32,523 bases of DNA from Oscillospiraceae bacterium (GCA_017548485.1 JAFYZY010000004.1:1-32523); one strand, 5' to 3'; counted from the stretch's first letter, positions 1-9,593 are shown. Notes: generated by a model not told the origin, from the letters alone. A program made the numbers and translations.

Positions 1-558
1 TGCACCATAATCAGAAAAGACGTCGGATTCGTTGAGGGCGAGGAGGTCATTATGCCCGGGGACTGCCTGCGTTGCGACGTGGGATTCAGATATCTGGATC
101 TGTGCACCGACACTCAGGAGATGGCCTACGTACTCAGACCCGGCGAGACCGATGCACCGGAATACCTTAAAAAGGCCCTGGCTCAGGTAAACAGGTTCCA
201 GGATATCGTCATGGATAACTTCAGAGTCGGACGCACCGGAAACGAGATCCTTGCCGATTCCAGGAAACAGGCGATCGCGGAGGGACTGAAGCCCAGCCTC
301 TACTCCCACCCGATAGGTTTCCACGGCCATGCCGCAGGACCTACGATCGGGCTCATTGACGCGCAGAACGGCGTGCCGGTCAGAGGCGACTACGCGGTCT
401 GCGATCATACCTGTTATTCACTTGAACTCAACTGCACCGTCGAGATCCCCGAGTGGAACATAACCACCATGTGGGGGTACGAGAGCGATATCTCCGTCGC
501 TGACGGACATATAGAATACCTGGCCGGAAGACAGACGGAGTATCACCTGATCAAGTGA
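1..558 (+). CDS. M24 family metallopeptidase (Xaa-Pro type), 3' part
   Basis: The reading frame is open from the first base, so the gene begins upstream and only the last 185 residues are visible. They look like the C-terminal half of the pita-bread fold of M24 peptidases (Xaa-Pro aminopeptidase/prolidase relatives), which remove residues next to proline using two metal ions. Visible ligand motifs are the Asp pair in CDVGFRYLDLCTDTQ, a His-rich stretch GFHGHAAG, the Glu in TVEIP (usually TVEPG) and a final Glu in GRQTEYHLI near the end. The sequence departs from textbook prolidases (for example TVEIPEWN), so substrate specificity is uncertain. It converges on another peptidase gene across a shared hairpin. 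The product is probably cytoplasmic and part of the peptide-utilisation set. Confidence 0.85.
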   Translation, partial: CTIIRKDVGFVEGEEVIMPGDCLRCDVGFRYLDLCTDTQEMAYVLRPGETDAPEYLKKALAQVNRFQDIVMDNFRVGRTGNEILADSRKQAIAEGLKPSLYSHPIGFHGHAAGPTIGLIDAQNGVPVRGDYAVCDHTCYSLELNCTVEIPEWNITTMWGYESDISVADGHIEYLAGRQTEYHLIK

Positions 559-579
559 TCTTCTTCCCTTTCTGAATGC

Positions 580-630
580 AAAGATATCCCGGGATCTGAA
601 GCTGAACGCTCAAGGTCCCGGGATATCTTT
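580..630. terminator. Bidirectional terminator between convergent peptidase genes
   Basis: A perfect 15-bp inverted repeat (arms 580-594 and 616-630, core ATATCCCGGGA) lies between two convergent genes. T-rich sequence follows in both directions. The 21-base loop is rather long, but the stem is very stable. Confidence 0.75.
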
Positions 631-650
631 AATTTATGCTGTTATTGAGA

Positions 651-2567
651 TCATACCTCTGAGATCAGGTCAAGTTTCTTAAGGATGTCCACGAAGAGCA
701 GCACCAGATCCTTCCTGTCGGTGCAGGAATCGAGGGATACTTCGCGCACGACTTCACCTAGAGTCCGCTTTCCGTCGATGTAGTAAACGACATTGGACTC
801 AACGTCGTACATAGCGAACCTGTCAGCGCCTTTGAGCTTCTCATTAAAGGCGTCAAGTACTTCCCCTTTACCCAGCGCTCTGTAGTCGTCGAGACCCTGG
901 ATGGGGCCTACAAAGTTGCGCTTGTAGACGGTATCGAGGTCGCAGCAGGTCACGAAGCTGTCAGTGAGACCGTATGTCCTGAACCAGCTGTCGAACATCG
1001 CGCTGACGTTCGCTTCCTCAGCGGACGTATCGGCTCCTTCCACCAGTTTTCCGGCGGTTCTGAGGCTGTCCAGATAGTACCTCTTGTACTTGAACATCTT
1101 GGAACCGAACATATCCGCGTCTATCTTTCCGTTGAGGAATGCGGAGGCGAGCTTGGTCTTCTCATCCACGATGTTCTTCTCAAGCTCCTCGAAGAGGAAC
1201 GGCAGATCCTCCGCCTTGAGGTTCGCCAGGTTGTACGCGAAGTTGATCGCGGTCAGGCAGGAGAACTTCAGGACTTCGGGATCGATCACGTCCAGCGTAT
1301 CGGTTGCGGTGTGATAGTTGAGGTCCGGCCACTGTCCCAGCATGCAGCACGGGATATTGATGCTTGGGTCGGCATAGATGATGTGGTCGCTGCCGCCGCT
1401 GAAGGAATCCACCCTGTGGTTGGTGAGCGCGACATAATCGTTGCCCAGGCTGAAGGCTTCCTTCCCCGCTTCTCCCATGGCGTAGGTGGCGAGCTCGTTG
1501 ATGAGGTTGGGCGTGGACCAGGGGTTTTTCGTAAGGGTGATGGGGCCGTAGAATCTGGTCTGCCTGCCGCCCACCATGTCCAGGTTCATGGCGCCGAGAG
1601 CCTTGTCGTAATCGGGGTGTGTGGCGAGATAGGGATAAGTCCCCATCATCTCGGGCATGAGTATCAGCTTGATGGTGTGCTGCGGCTTCTCGATCTTTCC
1701 TTCTTTGATTAGGGTGTTCATGACGTTCATCGCCTCGATGGTGGCGCTGACGCCGGAAGCATTGTCGTTGCAGGAGGATCTCGGATGGCACAGATGCGCC
1801 GCGAGATAGACGACTTTGTCGTCCTTTCCCTCTATAGTGACTTCGACATCCTGGATGTGGCCGTCATACAGCGCTGAATCGATGAACGGCTTTACCTGAA
1901 GGTAGCCGCCGTCCTTCTCGAACTTCTCCCTGCAGAGCTTCGCGAGCTGGTCGCCCTGGGCCGGCGAGAGCACGAAGCCGCGCGCTTCCGGCTCGCCGGG
2001 GATATGCCTGTGCCAGTATGAGGTATATGTCATGGAGTGATAGAGGTCGGAGCGCTTGCGGTTCGGCGTCTCCATGACGAAGTCGGTCACGAGACCGAGA
2101 GCGCCGCGCTTGTAGATCCAGCTTGTGGTGTTGAGCTGATATCTGCTGAATACCCACTTGCCTTCCAGATCCAGTCCTTCATAGTTCTCTTCCTGGGGTC
2201 CCTTGTCAAGCATGACCAGGTCCACAGGATCGTTTCTTCTGTCGATGGGATAGCTCTTCTGGACCACATGAATATGATCGGCGGAGAAGTCCGCGAGCCT
2301 CATCTCCGGCTCCACCAGATCGAGGGTGGCGGACTTTATGGACCACTCCTGGAACATCTTGCACTGAAGGTACCAGGTGTCTGGCGTGGAGACATAATCG
2401 ATGAGCTGAGCGTCAAGTCCGTATTTTTTGCAGATCTTTGTGACATGCTCGGCTGCTTCCCTGAACATGGGAGATGCCTGGATGCGGTGGAAGTTGGACA
2501 CTTCCTTGACGACGTTGAGAAGCCTCTTGGGGCTCACGCTGTCCCTGAAAATCTTACTGTCCTGCAT
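651..2567 (-). CDS. M28-type zinc aminopeptidase with PA-like insert (DUF4910 group)
   Basis: This 638-residue protein is likely an aminopeptidase of the M28 clan, related to the DUF4910 family. The two-zinc site is readable: His258 in AAHLCHP, Asp268 in NDNASG, Glu306 in LMPEMMG, Asp330 in NLDMVGG and His419 in YHTATDT. Residues about 130-200 resemble the PA-type insert of this family. The last 180 residues end in a stretch (YIDGKRTLGEVVREV...) that looks like a winged-helix tail. There is no signal peptide, so it should act in the cytoplasm. The start is set by AAAAGGAG at 2573-2580. It lies 43 bases after the M29 gene and is probably co-transcribed with it. The fold is well supported; the substrate is inferred from the neighbours. 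Confidence 0.85.
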   Translation of the reverse strand: MQDSKIFRDSVSPKRLLNVVKEVSNFHRIQASPMFREAAEHVTKICKKYGLDAQLIDYVSTPDTWYLQCKMFQEWSIKSATLDLVEPEMRLADFSADHIHVVQKSYPIDRRNDPVDLVMLDKGPQEENYEGLDLEGKWVFSRYQLNTTSWIYKRGALGLVTDFVMETPNRKRSDLYHSMTYTSYWHRHIPGEPEARGFVLSPAQGDQLAKLCREKFEKDGGYLQVKPFIDSALYDGHIQDVEVTIEGKDDKVVYLAAHLCHPRSSCNDNASGVSATIEAMNVMNTLIKEGKIEKPQHTIKLILMPEMMGTYPYLATHPDYDKALGAMNLDMVGGRQTRFYGPITLTKNPWSTPNLINELATYAMGEAGKEAFSLGNDYVALTNHRVDSFSGGSDHIIYADPSINIPCCMLGQWPDLNYHTATDTLDVIDPEVLKFSCLTAINFAYNLANLKAEDLPFLFEELEKNIVDEKTKLASAFLNGKIDADMFGSKMFKYKRYYLDSLRTAGKLVEGADTSAEEANVSAMFDSWFRTYGLTDSFVTCCDLDTVYKRNFVGPIQGLDDYRALGKGEVLDAFNEKLKGADRFAMYDVESNVVYYIDGKRTLGEVVREVSLDSCTDRKDLVLLFVDILKKLDLISEV

Positions 2568-2610
2568 GTTAGCTCCTTTTGTATTTGATCATTGTTTTCT
2601 GTTTTGAATA

Positions 2611-3849
2611 TCAGATGACGAAGTCGCCTTCGTCCATAATGACGATCTCTTCCCCGTCGTATGTCGTGCCTACGACATGCATGTCGAGCGTTCCTATCAT
2701 AAAGTCGTTATGGCTGACCGCGTAGTTGACGCCCATTGCCATGAGTTCTTCCTGGGTCATGTTTGCGCTGCCCTTGATGTTGGACGGGAAGCTGGAACCG
2801 AAGGCAAGATGGCTGGCAGCGTTCTCGTCTATAAGGCCGTTGAAGTATACTCGGTTCAGTTTGGTGATGGCGCTCTGTTTCGATACGAGCGCTACCTCGC
2901 CCAGTCTCCTTGTGTTCTCGTCGGTGAACAGCTGTTTTCTGAGAACGTCAGCTCCCTCGCTGGCTCCGCAGTCCACTGCCAGACCGTTCTCGAATCTGAT
3001 CCAGAAATCCCTGACCATTTTCCCGGACATGGTGAGAGGTCTTGAGGCATATGCTATGCCGTTGGTAGTGAAGCGGTTGGGCACCGAGAAAACTTCTTCC
3101 GTTGGCATGTTAGCGACATACGGGGCTCTCACTCTCTCCTCGCCCATCGTGCCTGCGGATGTCCAGGTGTGATCCCTGACGAGATCCATGCTTATGTCTG
3201 TTCCGAGACCTGTGGTGATGTGGACGCTCTTGAAGTTGAAATCGTTGAGCTTGTTTGACCAGACCGCCAGTCTGTCGCAGTGATCCTTCCACGCCTGGAC
3301 CGGATCGTCCTGGTCCACGCGCATCATGATGGCGATGTCCTCTTCCAGTCGCTCCAGAGCAGCGTCCTCATCCAGTTCGGGATAGACTTTTTTTGCCCAG
3401 TCCCTGTTTGCCACGCAGGTGCCGGTCCACTGAAGAGTGCCGTCGTAGATGTATTTCCTGATGACGTTTCTCACGTCATTGGATGCGAGGGCGATGGCTA
3501 CCGACTTCTCCTGTTCCACGTCGCTCATGAGATCCGGGTGGGATCCCATAAGTCCCATCTGCACTCCGTTGCCGTCCCTGAGGTAATAATCTATCTGTTC
3601 CTTCTTGTAGTCGGGTACGTTCCGCAGAGTCTCCGTGTCGGCATATTTCGCCCTGAGGTGGTCGATCTCGCTGTCGTTGAGAATGACGACCACGTCCTTC
3701 GCGCCGTTCTCAAATGCGACTTTTATGACCTCTCTGGTCAGCTCAAGATGCTCCGGATCCGCCTGCAGGACGAGCGTCTGGCCGGGCTGGATGTTGATGC
3801 CGACCTTGACGAGCACCTGGGCGGTCTTCTCAATGTACTCTCTCTTCAT
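2611..3849 (-). CDS. M29 family aminopeptidase (AmpS/aminopeptidase T type)
   Basis: A 412-residue cytoplasmic exopeptidase of the M29 family, close to the usual length of about 410. Family metal ligands are in place: Glu in MPTEEVF (251/252), Glu318 in LGEVALV, His347 in NAASHLAFG, and His380 with Asp382 in VSHNDFMIG. An upstream in-frame ATG at 3885 exists, but MKREYIEKTAQVL is the better N-terminus because AAAGGAA at 3855-3861 sits six bases before it and the family starts there. The enzyme removes N-terminal residues from short peptides, which fits its place just downstream of the peptide transporter. A hairpin at 3969-3994 may partly uncouple it from oppA, so it could also have its own promoter. 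Confidence 0.9.
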   Translation of the reverse strand: MKREYIEKTAQVLVKVGINIQPGQTLVLQADPEHLELTREVIKVAFENGAKDVVVILNDSEIDHLRAKYADTETLRNVPDYKKEQIDYYLRDGNGVQMGLMGSHPDLMSDVEQEKSVAIALASNDVRNVIRKYIYDGTLQWTGTCVANRDWAKKVYPELDEDAALERLEEDIAIMMRVDQDDPVQAWKDHCDRLAVWSNKLNDFNFKSVHITTGLGTDISMDLVRDHTWTSAGTMGEERVRAPYVANMPTEEVFSVPNRFTTNGIAYASRPLTMSGKMVRDFWIRFENGLAVDCGASEGADVLRKQLFTDENTRRLGEVALVSKQSAITKLNRVYFNGLIDENAASHLAFGSSFPSNIKGSANMTQEELMAMGVNYAVSHNDFMIGTLDMHVVGTTYDGEEIVIMDEGDFVI

Positions 3850-3968
3850 AAGTGTTCCTTTCTGTATGCAGTTTGTTTGTTTCAAATAAAAAGGACGGCA
3901 TGTTTGATGAACTGTAAGACACAGATATAAACATGTCCTCCTTCTGCCTTGAAATACTTTATATAGGT

Positions 3969-3994
3969 CGCGCGGCAGATTGAACTGCCGCGCG
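3969..3994 (-). terminator. Hairpin after oppA
   Basis: A perfect 10-bp GC-rich stem (CGCGCGGCAG / CTGCCGCGCG) with a six-base loop lies about 45 bases after the oppA stop. No clear U-run follows on the minus strand, so it may act as a weak terminator or as an mRNA-stabilising structure that sets the ratio of the transporter to the downstream peptidases. Confidence 0.5.
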
Positions 3995-4040
3995 AATCAA
4001 CGCCACTACAGTAGACGTCATAACCTATCGTTCCAGTCTA

Positions 4041-5720
4041 TTACGCGGGAACCTTTACATACCAGAATACGAAGTTGGCCTGCGGTGAGGTCGGTGTTCC
4101 GGTGATGCCGTCGCCTACCAGATATCCGGAACCGTATCCGAACAGCGGGTTGGTGTAGCACATCTCCTCGACATAGTAATTCTCGATCTCATGGAGCAGT
4201 GTGAATCTCTCGGTCTGATCCATGATGGTCTTGGACCTTGCGATCTCTTCGTTGACATGATCGTCGCCGGCGGTCTTCACTGTGGCATATTCGTTGTTGA
4301 ACAGCTCGATGAAGCAGGCGGGATCCATGTAGTCGGCTGAGAAGGCGTTGCGGCAGATCTCGAACTGGCCGTTGCTTCTGTCTGAGAAGAAGGTACGGAG
4401 CTCGGAGGTCTTCTGAACGATCTTGATGCCGATCTTTTTGTACTCGGATGTGAGGACATCAGCGACAGTGGTGTGCATGGTGGAAGCGTTGTAGCTGTAT
4501 TCCAGCGTCAGAACGTATCCGTCAGCATCGGGCTTGTCATATCCTGCTTCCGCAAGAAGCGCTTTGGCCTCGTCATAATCGAGGTATACGAGGTGGCCGG
4601 CCTCATCGTTCCAGTCACCGTTAAGTCCGGGCATTCCGTCCGGGATGAAGGAATACAGAGGATAATAGGCATCTCCTGCACCCATGGCCTCGCAGATCTT
4701 CTCTCTGTCGACACCGAGCTGCAGAGCGCGGCGGACTCTCCTGTCGTGGAGGGCTTCGCAGTCGCCGAAGCAGTTGATGCCGGTGTAGTAGTTGATAGCA
4801 CCGGAGGTCCTGAAGGTGTCAGTGCCTGCAAAGAGATCGCTGCAGACGGTCGCGTCGACTGCTGTAGCGAAATCGATCTCGCCTCTCTGGAACTGGATCA
4901 GCTGAGCGTCCATGTCCTCGACGACGACACCGACGAGCTTCTGTGTGGTGACGTTATCGGCGTCCCAGAAGTACTCGTTCTTTTCCATCTCGAACCTGTC
5001 GGCCTTGTCGATGTAGGTGAGGTGGTATGGTCCGTTTGTGGGTACGTCAGCGCTGTTGGCCCATGTGACGTCGCCGTCAACGGCATAATCAGATCTGACA
5101 GGGTTGTAGATGGAGTTGGCGAGCATGCTGATGAAGTACGGGCACTGGACAGCCAGTTTATATTCCAGTGTGTTGTCATCGATGGCTCTTACGCCGACGT
5201 CATCCATGTCATCAGCGCTTACTCCGCCGTCGACATACTTCATGGCGTTCTCGATCCAGGGGCACATGATATCGGTCTTGTATCCTGCATCAGCGGGAGC
5301 TACCGACAGAGTGTGCTTGGCGCCATAGACGAAGTCTTCTGCTGTGACTTTCTTTCCGTCGCTCCAATAGTTGTCTCTGAGCTTGAATGTGTAGGTGAGT
5401 CCGTCTTCCGAGACTTCCCAGCTGAGTACGGAGTCAGGAACCATGCTGCCGTCTTCACCGATGTGGAAGAGGCCGTACTGGATCTGAGATGTAACCAGAC
5501 CGGTCACGGAGTCGCCGGCGTTTGCCGGGTCCATGGAGCTGGGCTCACCGCCGATCGCGAAGGTGAAGGTATCCTTGTACTTGGGGGTGTCGTCTCCGCC
5601 ACCGCCGTTGTCATCACCGCCGGGAGTCGGCTCGGGGGTCTTCCCGCCGCATGCGCAGAGTGAGAACACCATCATCAGTGTCAGCAGTGCGACGAGGATT
5701 CTTTTGAGATTCTTTTTCAT
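4041..5720 (-). CDS. oppA: Oligopeptide ABC transporter substrate-binding lipoprotein
   Basis: A 559-residue solute-binding protein of the SBP_bac_5 (OppA/DppA) family that captures peptides outside the membrane and delivers them to OppBC. The N-terminus has Lys/Arg residues, a hydrophobic stretch and a lipobox ending SLCAC, so the mature protein should be lipid-anchored at a Cys near residue 23-25. A Gly/Asp/Pro-rich linker follows (residues about 26-47). The family start FTFAIGGEPSSMDPANAGD and the DNYWSDGKKVTAEDFVYG segment are clear. The start is preceded by GAGGAGGAAAC. It is the last gene of the opp set, 18 bases after oppF. Opp or Dpp family is certain; the exact ligand, including nickel or other solutes, cannot be read. 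Confidence 0.92.
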   Translation of the reverse strand: MKKNLKRILVALLTLMMVFSLCACGGKTPEPTPGGDDNGGGGDDTPKYKDTFTFAIGGEPSSMDPANAGDSVTGLVTSQIQYGLFHIGEDGSMVPDSVLSWEVSEDGLTYTFKLRDNYWSDGKKVTAEDFVYGAKHTLSVAPADAGYKTDIMCPWIENAMKYVDGGVSADDMDDVGVRAIDDNTLEYKLAVQCPYFISMLANSIYNPVRSDYAVDGDVTWANSADVPTNGPYHLTYIDKADRFEMEKNEYFWDADNVTTQKLVGVVVEDMDAQLIQFQRGEIDFATAVDATVCSDLFAGTDTFRTSGAINYYTGINCFGDCEALHDRRVRRALQLGVDREKICEAMGAGDAYYPLYSFIPDGMPGLNGDWNDEAGHLVYLDYDEAKALLAEAGYDKPDADGYVLTLEYSYNASTMHTTVADVLTSEYKKIGIKIVQKTSELRTFFSDRSNGQFEICRNAFSADYMDPACFIELFNNEYATVKTAGDDHVNEEIARSKTIMDQTERFTLLHEIENYYVEEMCYTNPLFGYGSGYLVGDGITGTPTSPQANFVFWYVKVPA

Positions 5721-5738
5721 TAATGTTGTTTCCTCCTC

Positions 5739-6716
5739 TTATTTTTCGTATAAGAAACACCATACTGTGCGTTCCCCGACCTTTACGGGTACGGGAACTT
5801 CGTTGCGGCAGCGTTCCGTAGCCTTGGAGCACCTGGTGCAGAACGGACATCCCTTCGGGGGATTGATCGGACTTGGGATCTCACCCTCCAGGACAATTCT
5901 GCTTTTGCTCTTGGCAGTATCAGGATCAGGTACGGGGATCGCTGACAAGAGTGCCTGGGTATAGGGATGGAGCGGTCTGTAGTAGACGTCGTTGGACGGT
6001 CCCAGCTCCACGATATGACCCAGATACATGACTCCGATTTCATCGGAGATGTACTTGACCATGCTCAGATCGTGAGCAATGAACAAATATGATAATCCCA
6101 TCTCCTCCTGAATGTTCTTCAGAAGATTGACGACCTGTGCCTGAATGGAGACATCCAGTGCGGAAATAGGTTCATCACAGACTATGAATTTCGGATTGAC
6201 GGCAAGAGCCCTCGCAACGCCGATCCTCTGTCTCTGTCCGCCGGAGAATTCCTGCGGATATCTGCGGATATGGTCCGGCTTGAGACCGACTATCTTAAGC
6301 AGTTCCACCGCGCGCGCTTCCCTCTCCTCGTCGGTGTCGTAGATGTTGTGTATGATCATAGGCTCTTTTATGATCTCACCGACTGTCATTCGGGGGTTAA
6401 GGGATGCATAGGGATCCTGGAAGATCATCTGGACGTTCTTCCTGAAGTTCTTGAGCTCATCGCCCTTGATCTTGGAGATGTCCTTTCCTTCGAACTCGAT
6501 ATTGCCCTCGACGGGTTCATAGAGCTTGACGATGGTCCTTCCGAGGGTGCTCTTCCCGCAGCCGCTCTCGCCGACAAGGCCGAAGGTCTCGTTGTGCTTT
6601 ACTTCAAAGCTTACTCCGTCAACAGCCTTTACGATCTGTTTAGGTGAGAAGATACCCTTTGTAACATCAAAATGAGTCTTGATGTTGTTGACTTTCAGAA
6701 TAGGCTGTTCACTCAT
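5739..6716 (-). CDS. oppF: Oligopeptide ABC transporter ATP-binding protein (OppF type)
   Basis: A 325-residue ATPase that powers peptide import together with OppD at the cytoplasmic face of OppBC. Visible motifs are Walker A GESGCGKST, a Q-loop in FQDPYASLNPR, the signature SGGQRQR, Walker B FIVCDEP and the switch His in IAHDLS. The C-terminal oligopeptide-transporter extension carries four cysteines (CPFCTRCSKATERC), a pattern that in this family can bind an iron-sulfur cluster. Its ATG lies inside the 3' end of oppD (8-base overlap), which indicates translational coupling. Confidence 0.93.
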   Translation of the reverse strand: MSEQPILKVNNIKTHFDVTKGIFSPKQIVKAVDGVSFEVKHNETFGLVGESGCGKSTLGRTIVKLYEPVEGNIEFEGKDISKIKGDELKNFRKNVQMIFQDPYASLNPRMTVGEIIKEPMIIHNIYDTDEEREARAVELLKIVGLKPDHIRRYPQEFSGGQRQRIGVARALAVNPKFIVCDEPISALDVSIQAQVVNLLKNIQEEMGLSYLFIAHDLSMVKYISDEIGVMYLGHIVELGPSNDVYYRPLHPYTQALLSAIPVPDPDTAKSKSRIVLEGEIPSPINPPKGCPFCTRCSKATERCRNEVPVPVKVGERTVWCFLYEK

Positions 6717-7716
6717 CTTTCTTCACCCTTTCATCATGTAGCCAGCAGCTGCAGCAGTGAGTATCGCTGAATACTGTTTCGCCGGGCATGTAGTCTTTGC
6801 AGACCCTCATAGCTTTGCTGCATCGGTCGACGAAGGGACAGCCTTTGGGAGGATCCAGCAGATCCGGAGGAGAACCCGGGATCGGAGTAAGAGGACTCTT
6901 GGTCTCGTCATCCGGGTTGGAGATGCAGTTGAGCAGTCCCACCGTATACGGGTGTTTGGGCTCATAGAAGATCTCTCTGTCCGTGCCGATCTCAACTATC
7001 TTTCCGCCGTACATGATCGCGATCCTGTCGCATAGTTTTGCGACGACGCCCAGATCATGGGTGATCATGATGATGGCGGAGTTCGTGTCGTTTCTTATGT
7101 TGTCTATGAGTTCCAGTACCTGTGCCTGGATCGTGACGTCCAGAGCAGTCGTCGGTTCATCCGCAATGATCAGCTTGGGGTTGTTCGCAAGAGCGATGGC
7201 GATAATGATCCTCTGACGCATTCCTCCGGAGAACTCGAACGGATACTGTTTCAGCCTGCTCTCGGGAGACGGGATACCGACCAGTCTCATCAGTTCCAGG
7301 GCTCTCTCCACAGCCTGCGCTCTGGTCATGTCGGTGTGCTCAAGGATCGGCTCGATCAGCTGGTTCTCTATGGTCATGATCGGGTTCAGGAACGTCATGG
7401 GGTCCTGGAAGATCATGCACATGTCGTTTCCTCTTATCTTGCGCATCGTATTCGTGTATTCTTTTTTGTTCGCGAAATGAGAGGGTGATATATCCTTGCC
7501 GTCGAATCTGATGTCCGAGCTTTCGCCGACTGTGCCGTTCTCTGCAAGAAGACCTATGATCGTGTACATGGTCTGTGACTTGCCGGAACCGGACTCGCCG
7601 ACTATTCCGAGGACTTCGCCGTCATTGACCTGGAAAGATACGTTGCGCACGGCCTGCACTATGCCCTGATCAGTGACGAAATTCGTCTCAAGATTTTTGA
7701 CTTCAAGTAGTGCCAT
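6709..7716 (-). CDS. oppD: Oligopeptide ABC transporter ATP-binding protein (OppD type)
   Basis: A 335-residue ATPase partner of OppF. It has Walker A GESGSGKSQ, the FQDPMTFLNP Q-loop region, signature SGGMRQR, Walker B LIIADEPTTALD and ITHDLGVVAKL with the switch His. The C-terminal extension has the GCPFVDRCSKAMRVC cysteine motif, typical of OppD/DppD. The ribosome binding site TAGGAGA overlaps the stop codon of oppC. Walker A ends in SQ rather than the more common ST; this is a known variant in OppD/DppD proteins. Confidence 0.93.
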   Translation of the reverse strand: MALLEVKNLETNFVTDQGIVQAVRNVSFQVNDGEVLGIVGESGSGKSQTMYTIIGLLAENGTVGESSDIRFDGKDISPSHFANKKEYTNTMRKIRGNDMCMIFQDPMTFLNPIMTIENQLIEPILEHTDMTRAQAVERALELMRLVGIPSPESRLKQYPFEFSGGMRQRIIIAIALANNPKLIIADEPTTALDVTIQAQVLELIDNIRNDTNSAIIMITHDLGVVAKLCDRIAIMYGGKIVEIGTDREIFYEPKHPYTVGLLNCISNPDDETKSPLTPIPGSPPDLLDPPKGCPFVDRCSKAMRVCKDYMPGETVFSDTHCCSCWLHDERVKKDE

Positions 7717-7725
7717 ATCTTTCTC

Positions 7726-8661
7726 CTATCTCTTATTGATATCAAAAGCATCAGCAAGTCCGTCTCCGATGAAGTTGAGCGAAAGGACCGTGAGGCAGAT
7801 GACAAGTGTGGGCCATACGACCTGAATGGGATAAGTGAAAGCCAGGGAGCGGACGTCGTTCGCAAGTTTGCCCCAGGAAGGGATGGTGGGATCGAGTCCG
7901 ATGCCCAGCATGCTGAGGTAAGCCTCAGTGAAGATCGCCGACGGGATCATCATAGTCAGTGTGACTATGATCGGTCCGATGGCATTCGTCACCAGATGCC
8001 TCATCAGGATCCTCATGTCGCTGGCGCCGATGACCTTGGCGGCGAGAGCGAACTCCATCTCCTTCAGAGACATGACCTGCGCCCTGACCTGTCTGGCCAT
8101 TCCGATCCAGGATGTAAGGCAGATGGCAAACATCATGGATCCGAGGCTGTTGCCGAATATCATGAGGATAATGACGGTGTAGAGGAGGCTGGGAACGGAA
8201 TAGATGATATCAATGATCCTCATCATGATCATGTCTGTTCTGCCGCCCACATATCCCGAGATGCCGCCATATACTATCCCTATAAAGAGGTTGATCGCTG
8301 CTGTCGCGAAACCGATGGAAAGAGATACGCGGCCGCCGTACATGATGCGGACCAGAATGTCTCTTCCAAGCTTGTCTGTGCCGAGCGGATGTTCCCAGCA
8401 GGGTTTGAGGTTTTTTATCGAAAGATTCTGAGCGTCGTACTCGTACGGTGAGAACATCGGGATAAGAATGGAGCCTATGAGCATGATCAGCATGAAGGAC
8501 AGGCCGATCATTGCAGCCTTGTTTGCCTTGAACTTTCTCCAGGCATCCTGAAGGAAGGTCTTGGACTCCATCGCTATGAATTCGGAGTTCTTCTCGTCTT
8601 CCGGAAGAGGTTCGAACATATCTTCTTCCAGGACTATGTCTTTTACCAATTCTTCACTCAT
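7726..8661 (-). CDS. oppC: Oligopeptide ABC transporter permease (OppC type)
   Basis: A 311-residue inner subunit of the transporter. The cytoplasmic N-terminus is followed by the OppC_N first membrane helix (KANKAAMIGLSFMLIMLIG) and the conserved HPLGTDKLGRDILVR segment. A BPD_transp_1 domain with about five helices contains an EAA-type loop (AAKVIGASDMRILMRH) that docks to the ATPases. The protein ends with LNFIGDGLADAFD, typical of OppC/DppC. It lies 8 bases after oppB and 9 before oppD, so all are surely one transcript. Confidence 0.93.
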   Translation of the reverse strand: MSEELVKDIVLEEDMFEPLPEDEKNSEFIAMESKTFLQDAWRKFKANKAAMIGLSFMLIMLIGSILIPMFSPYEYDAQNLSIKNLKPCWEHPLGTDKLGRDILVRIMYGGRVSLSIGFATAAINLFIGIVYGGISGYVGGRTDMIMMRIIDIIYSVPSLLYTVIILMIFGNSLGSMMFAICLTSWIGMARQVRAQVMSLKEMEFALAAKVIGASDMRILMRHLVTNAIGPIIVTLTMMIPSAIFTEAYLSMLGIGLDPTIPSWGKLANDVRSLAFTYPIQVVWPTLVICLTVLSLNFIGDGLADAFDINKR

Positions 8662-8669
8662 TCCCAGAC

Positions 8670-9593
8670 CTACTTTCCAAGTTTGATTCTCGGGTCGACC
8701 AGCGCAGAAGTGATATCCGAGATGAGGTTCATTACGATGACCAGGACTCCGAAGAATATCGTCAGTCCCATTACCAGAGGATAGTCACGGTTCGTGATGG
8801 AGCTTGAGAACTCCTTGCCTATGCCGTGGATGGTGAAGAGGGACTCGATGACCAGCGAACCGGTGATTGCGTTGGCGAACATCGGACCTGCGTGAGTGAT
8901 GACGGGAAGCAGAGCGTTCTTGAGAGCATGCTTGACTGTGACTCTGCGCTCGCTGAGACCTTTTGATTTGCCGAGGGTGACGTAGTCCTTGTGCAGCTCG
9001 TCGCGCAGCGACTGTCTGGTAAGACGTGTGACCATCGACAGGTTATTCAGCGCAAGTGCGCTGGCGGGAAGGATGTAGTGGACCGGTGTATCCAGACCGC
9101 TGACGGGCAGGATCTTCCAGGTGACTCCGAACAGCACCATCATTATCATCGCGAAGAGGAATGACGGGATCGAGACGCCTATGCTTGCAATGAACGTTAT
9201 GATGCTGTTCAGCCATTTTTGTTTGGTCAGCGCGCCTATTATACCCAGCGTCATTCCTATGACTATAGCCAGGACGAAAGCGACGGCGCCCAGCTTGGCT
9301 GTGGGAACGAACTCGGTCTTGATGATCTCATTGACCTGACGGCCTTTCTTGAAGATGGACTCGCCGAAATCTCCCTTAATCGCGCTCTTGAGGAACATGA
9401 CGTACTGCGTTCCGAGAGGCTGATCGAGTCCGAACTTGGCGTTCAGTGAATCATACTGCGCCTGGGTCATCCTCTTGTTATCCTGCTCGAACGGGTTGCC
9501 CGGCATGTAGTGAACGCCGAAGAACGTGATCGTAGCAAGGATGAACAGTGTGAGCATGCCGACCAGGACACGTTTGATAATGTACTTGATCAT
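8670..9593 (-). CDS. oppB: Oligopeptide ABC transporter permease (OppB type)
   Basis: A 307-residue permease and first gene of the transporter operon. It begins MIKYIIKRVLVGMLTLFILATI, the usual OppB first helix, has a periplasm-side PGNPFEQ loop, and shows the EAA loop as VTLGKSKGLSERRVTVKHAL followed by NALLPVIT. It ends with DPRIKLGK, as many OppB/DppB proteins end in DPR. A strong ribosome binding site (AGGAGGAG) precedes the ATG. The divergent region upstream should hold its promoter. Confidence 0.93.
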   Translation of the reverse strand: MIKYIIKRVLVGMLTLFILATITFFGVHYMPGNPFEQDNKRMTQAQYDSLNAKFGLDQPLGTQYVMFLKSAIKGDFGESIFKKGRQVNEIIKTEFVPTAKLGAVAFVLAIVIGMTLGIIGALTKQKWLNSIITFIASIGVSIPSFLFAMIMMVLFGVTWKILPVSGLDTPVHYILPASALALNNLSMVTRLTRQSLRDELHKDYVTLGKSKGLSERRVTVKHALKNALLPVITHAGPMFANAITGSLVIESLFTIHGIGKEFSSSITNRDYPLVMGLTIFFGVLVIVMNLISDITSALVDPRIKLGK

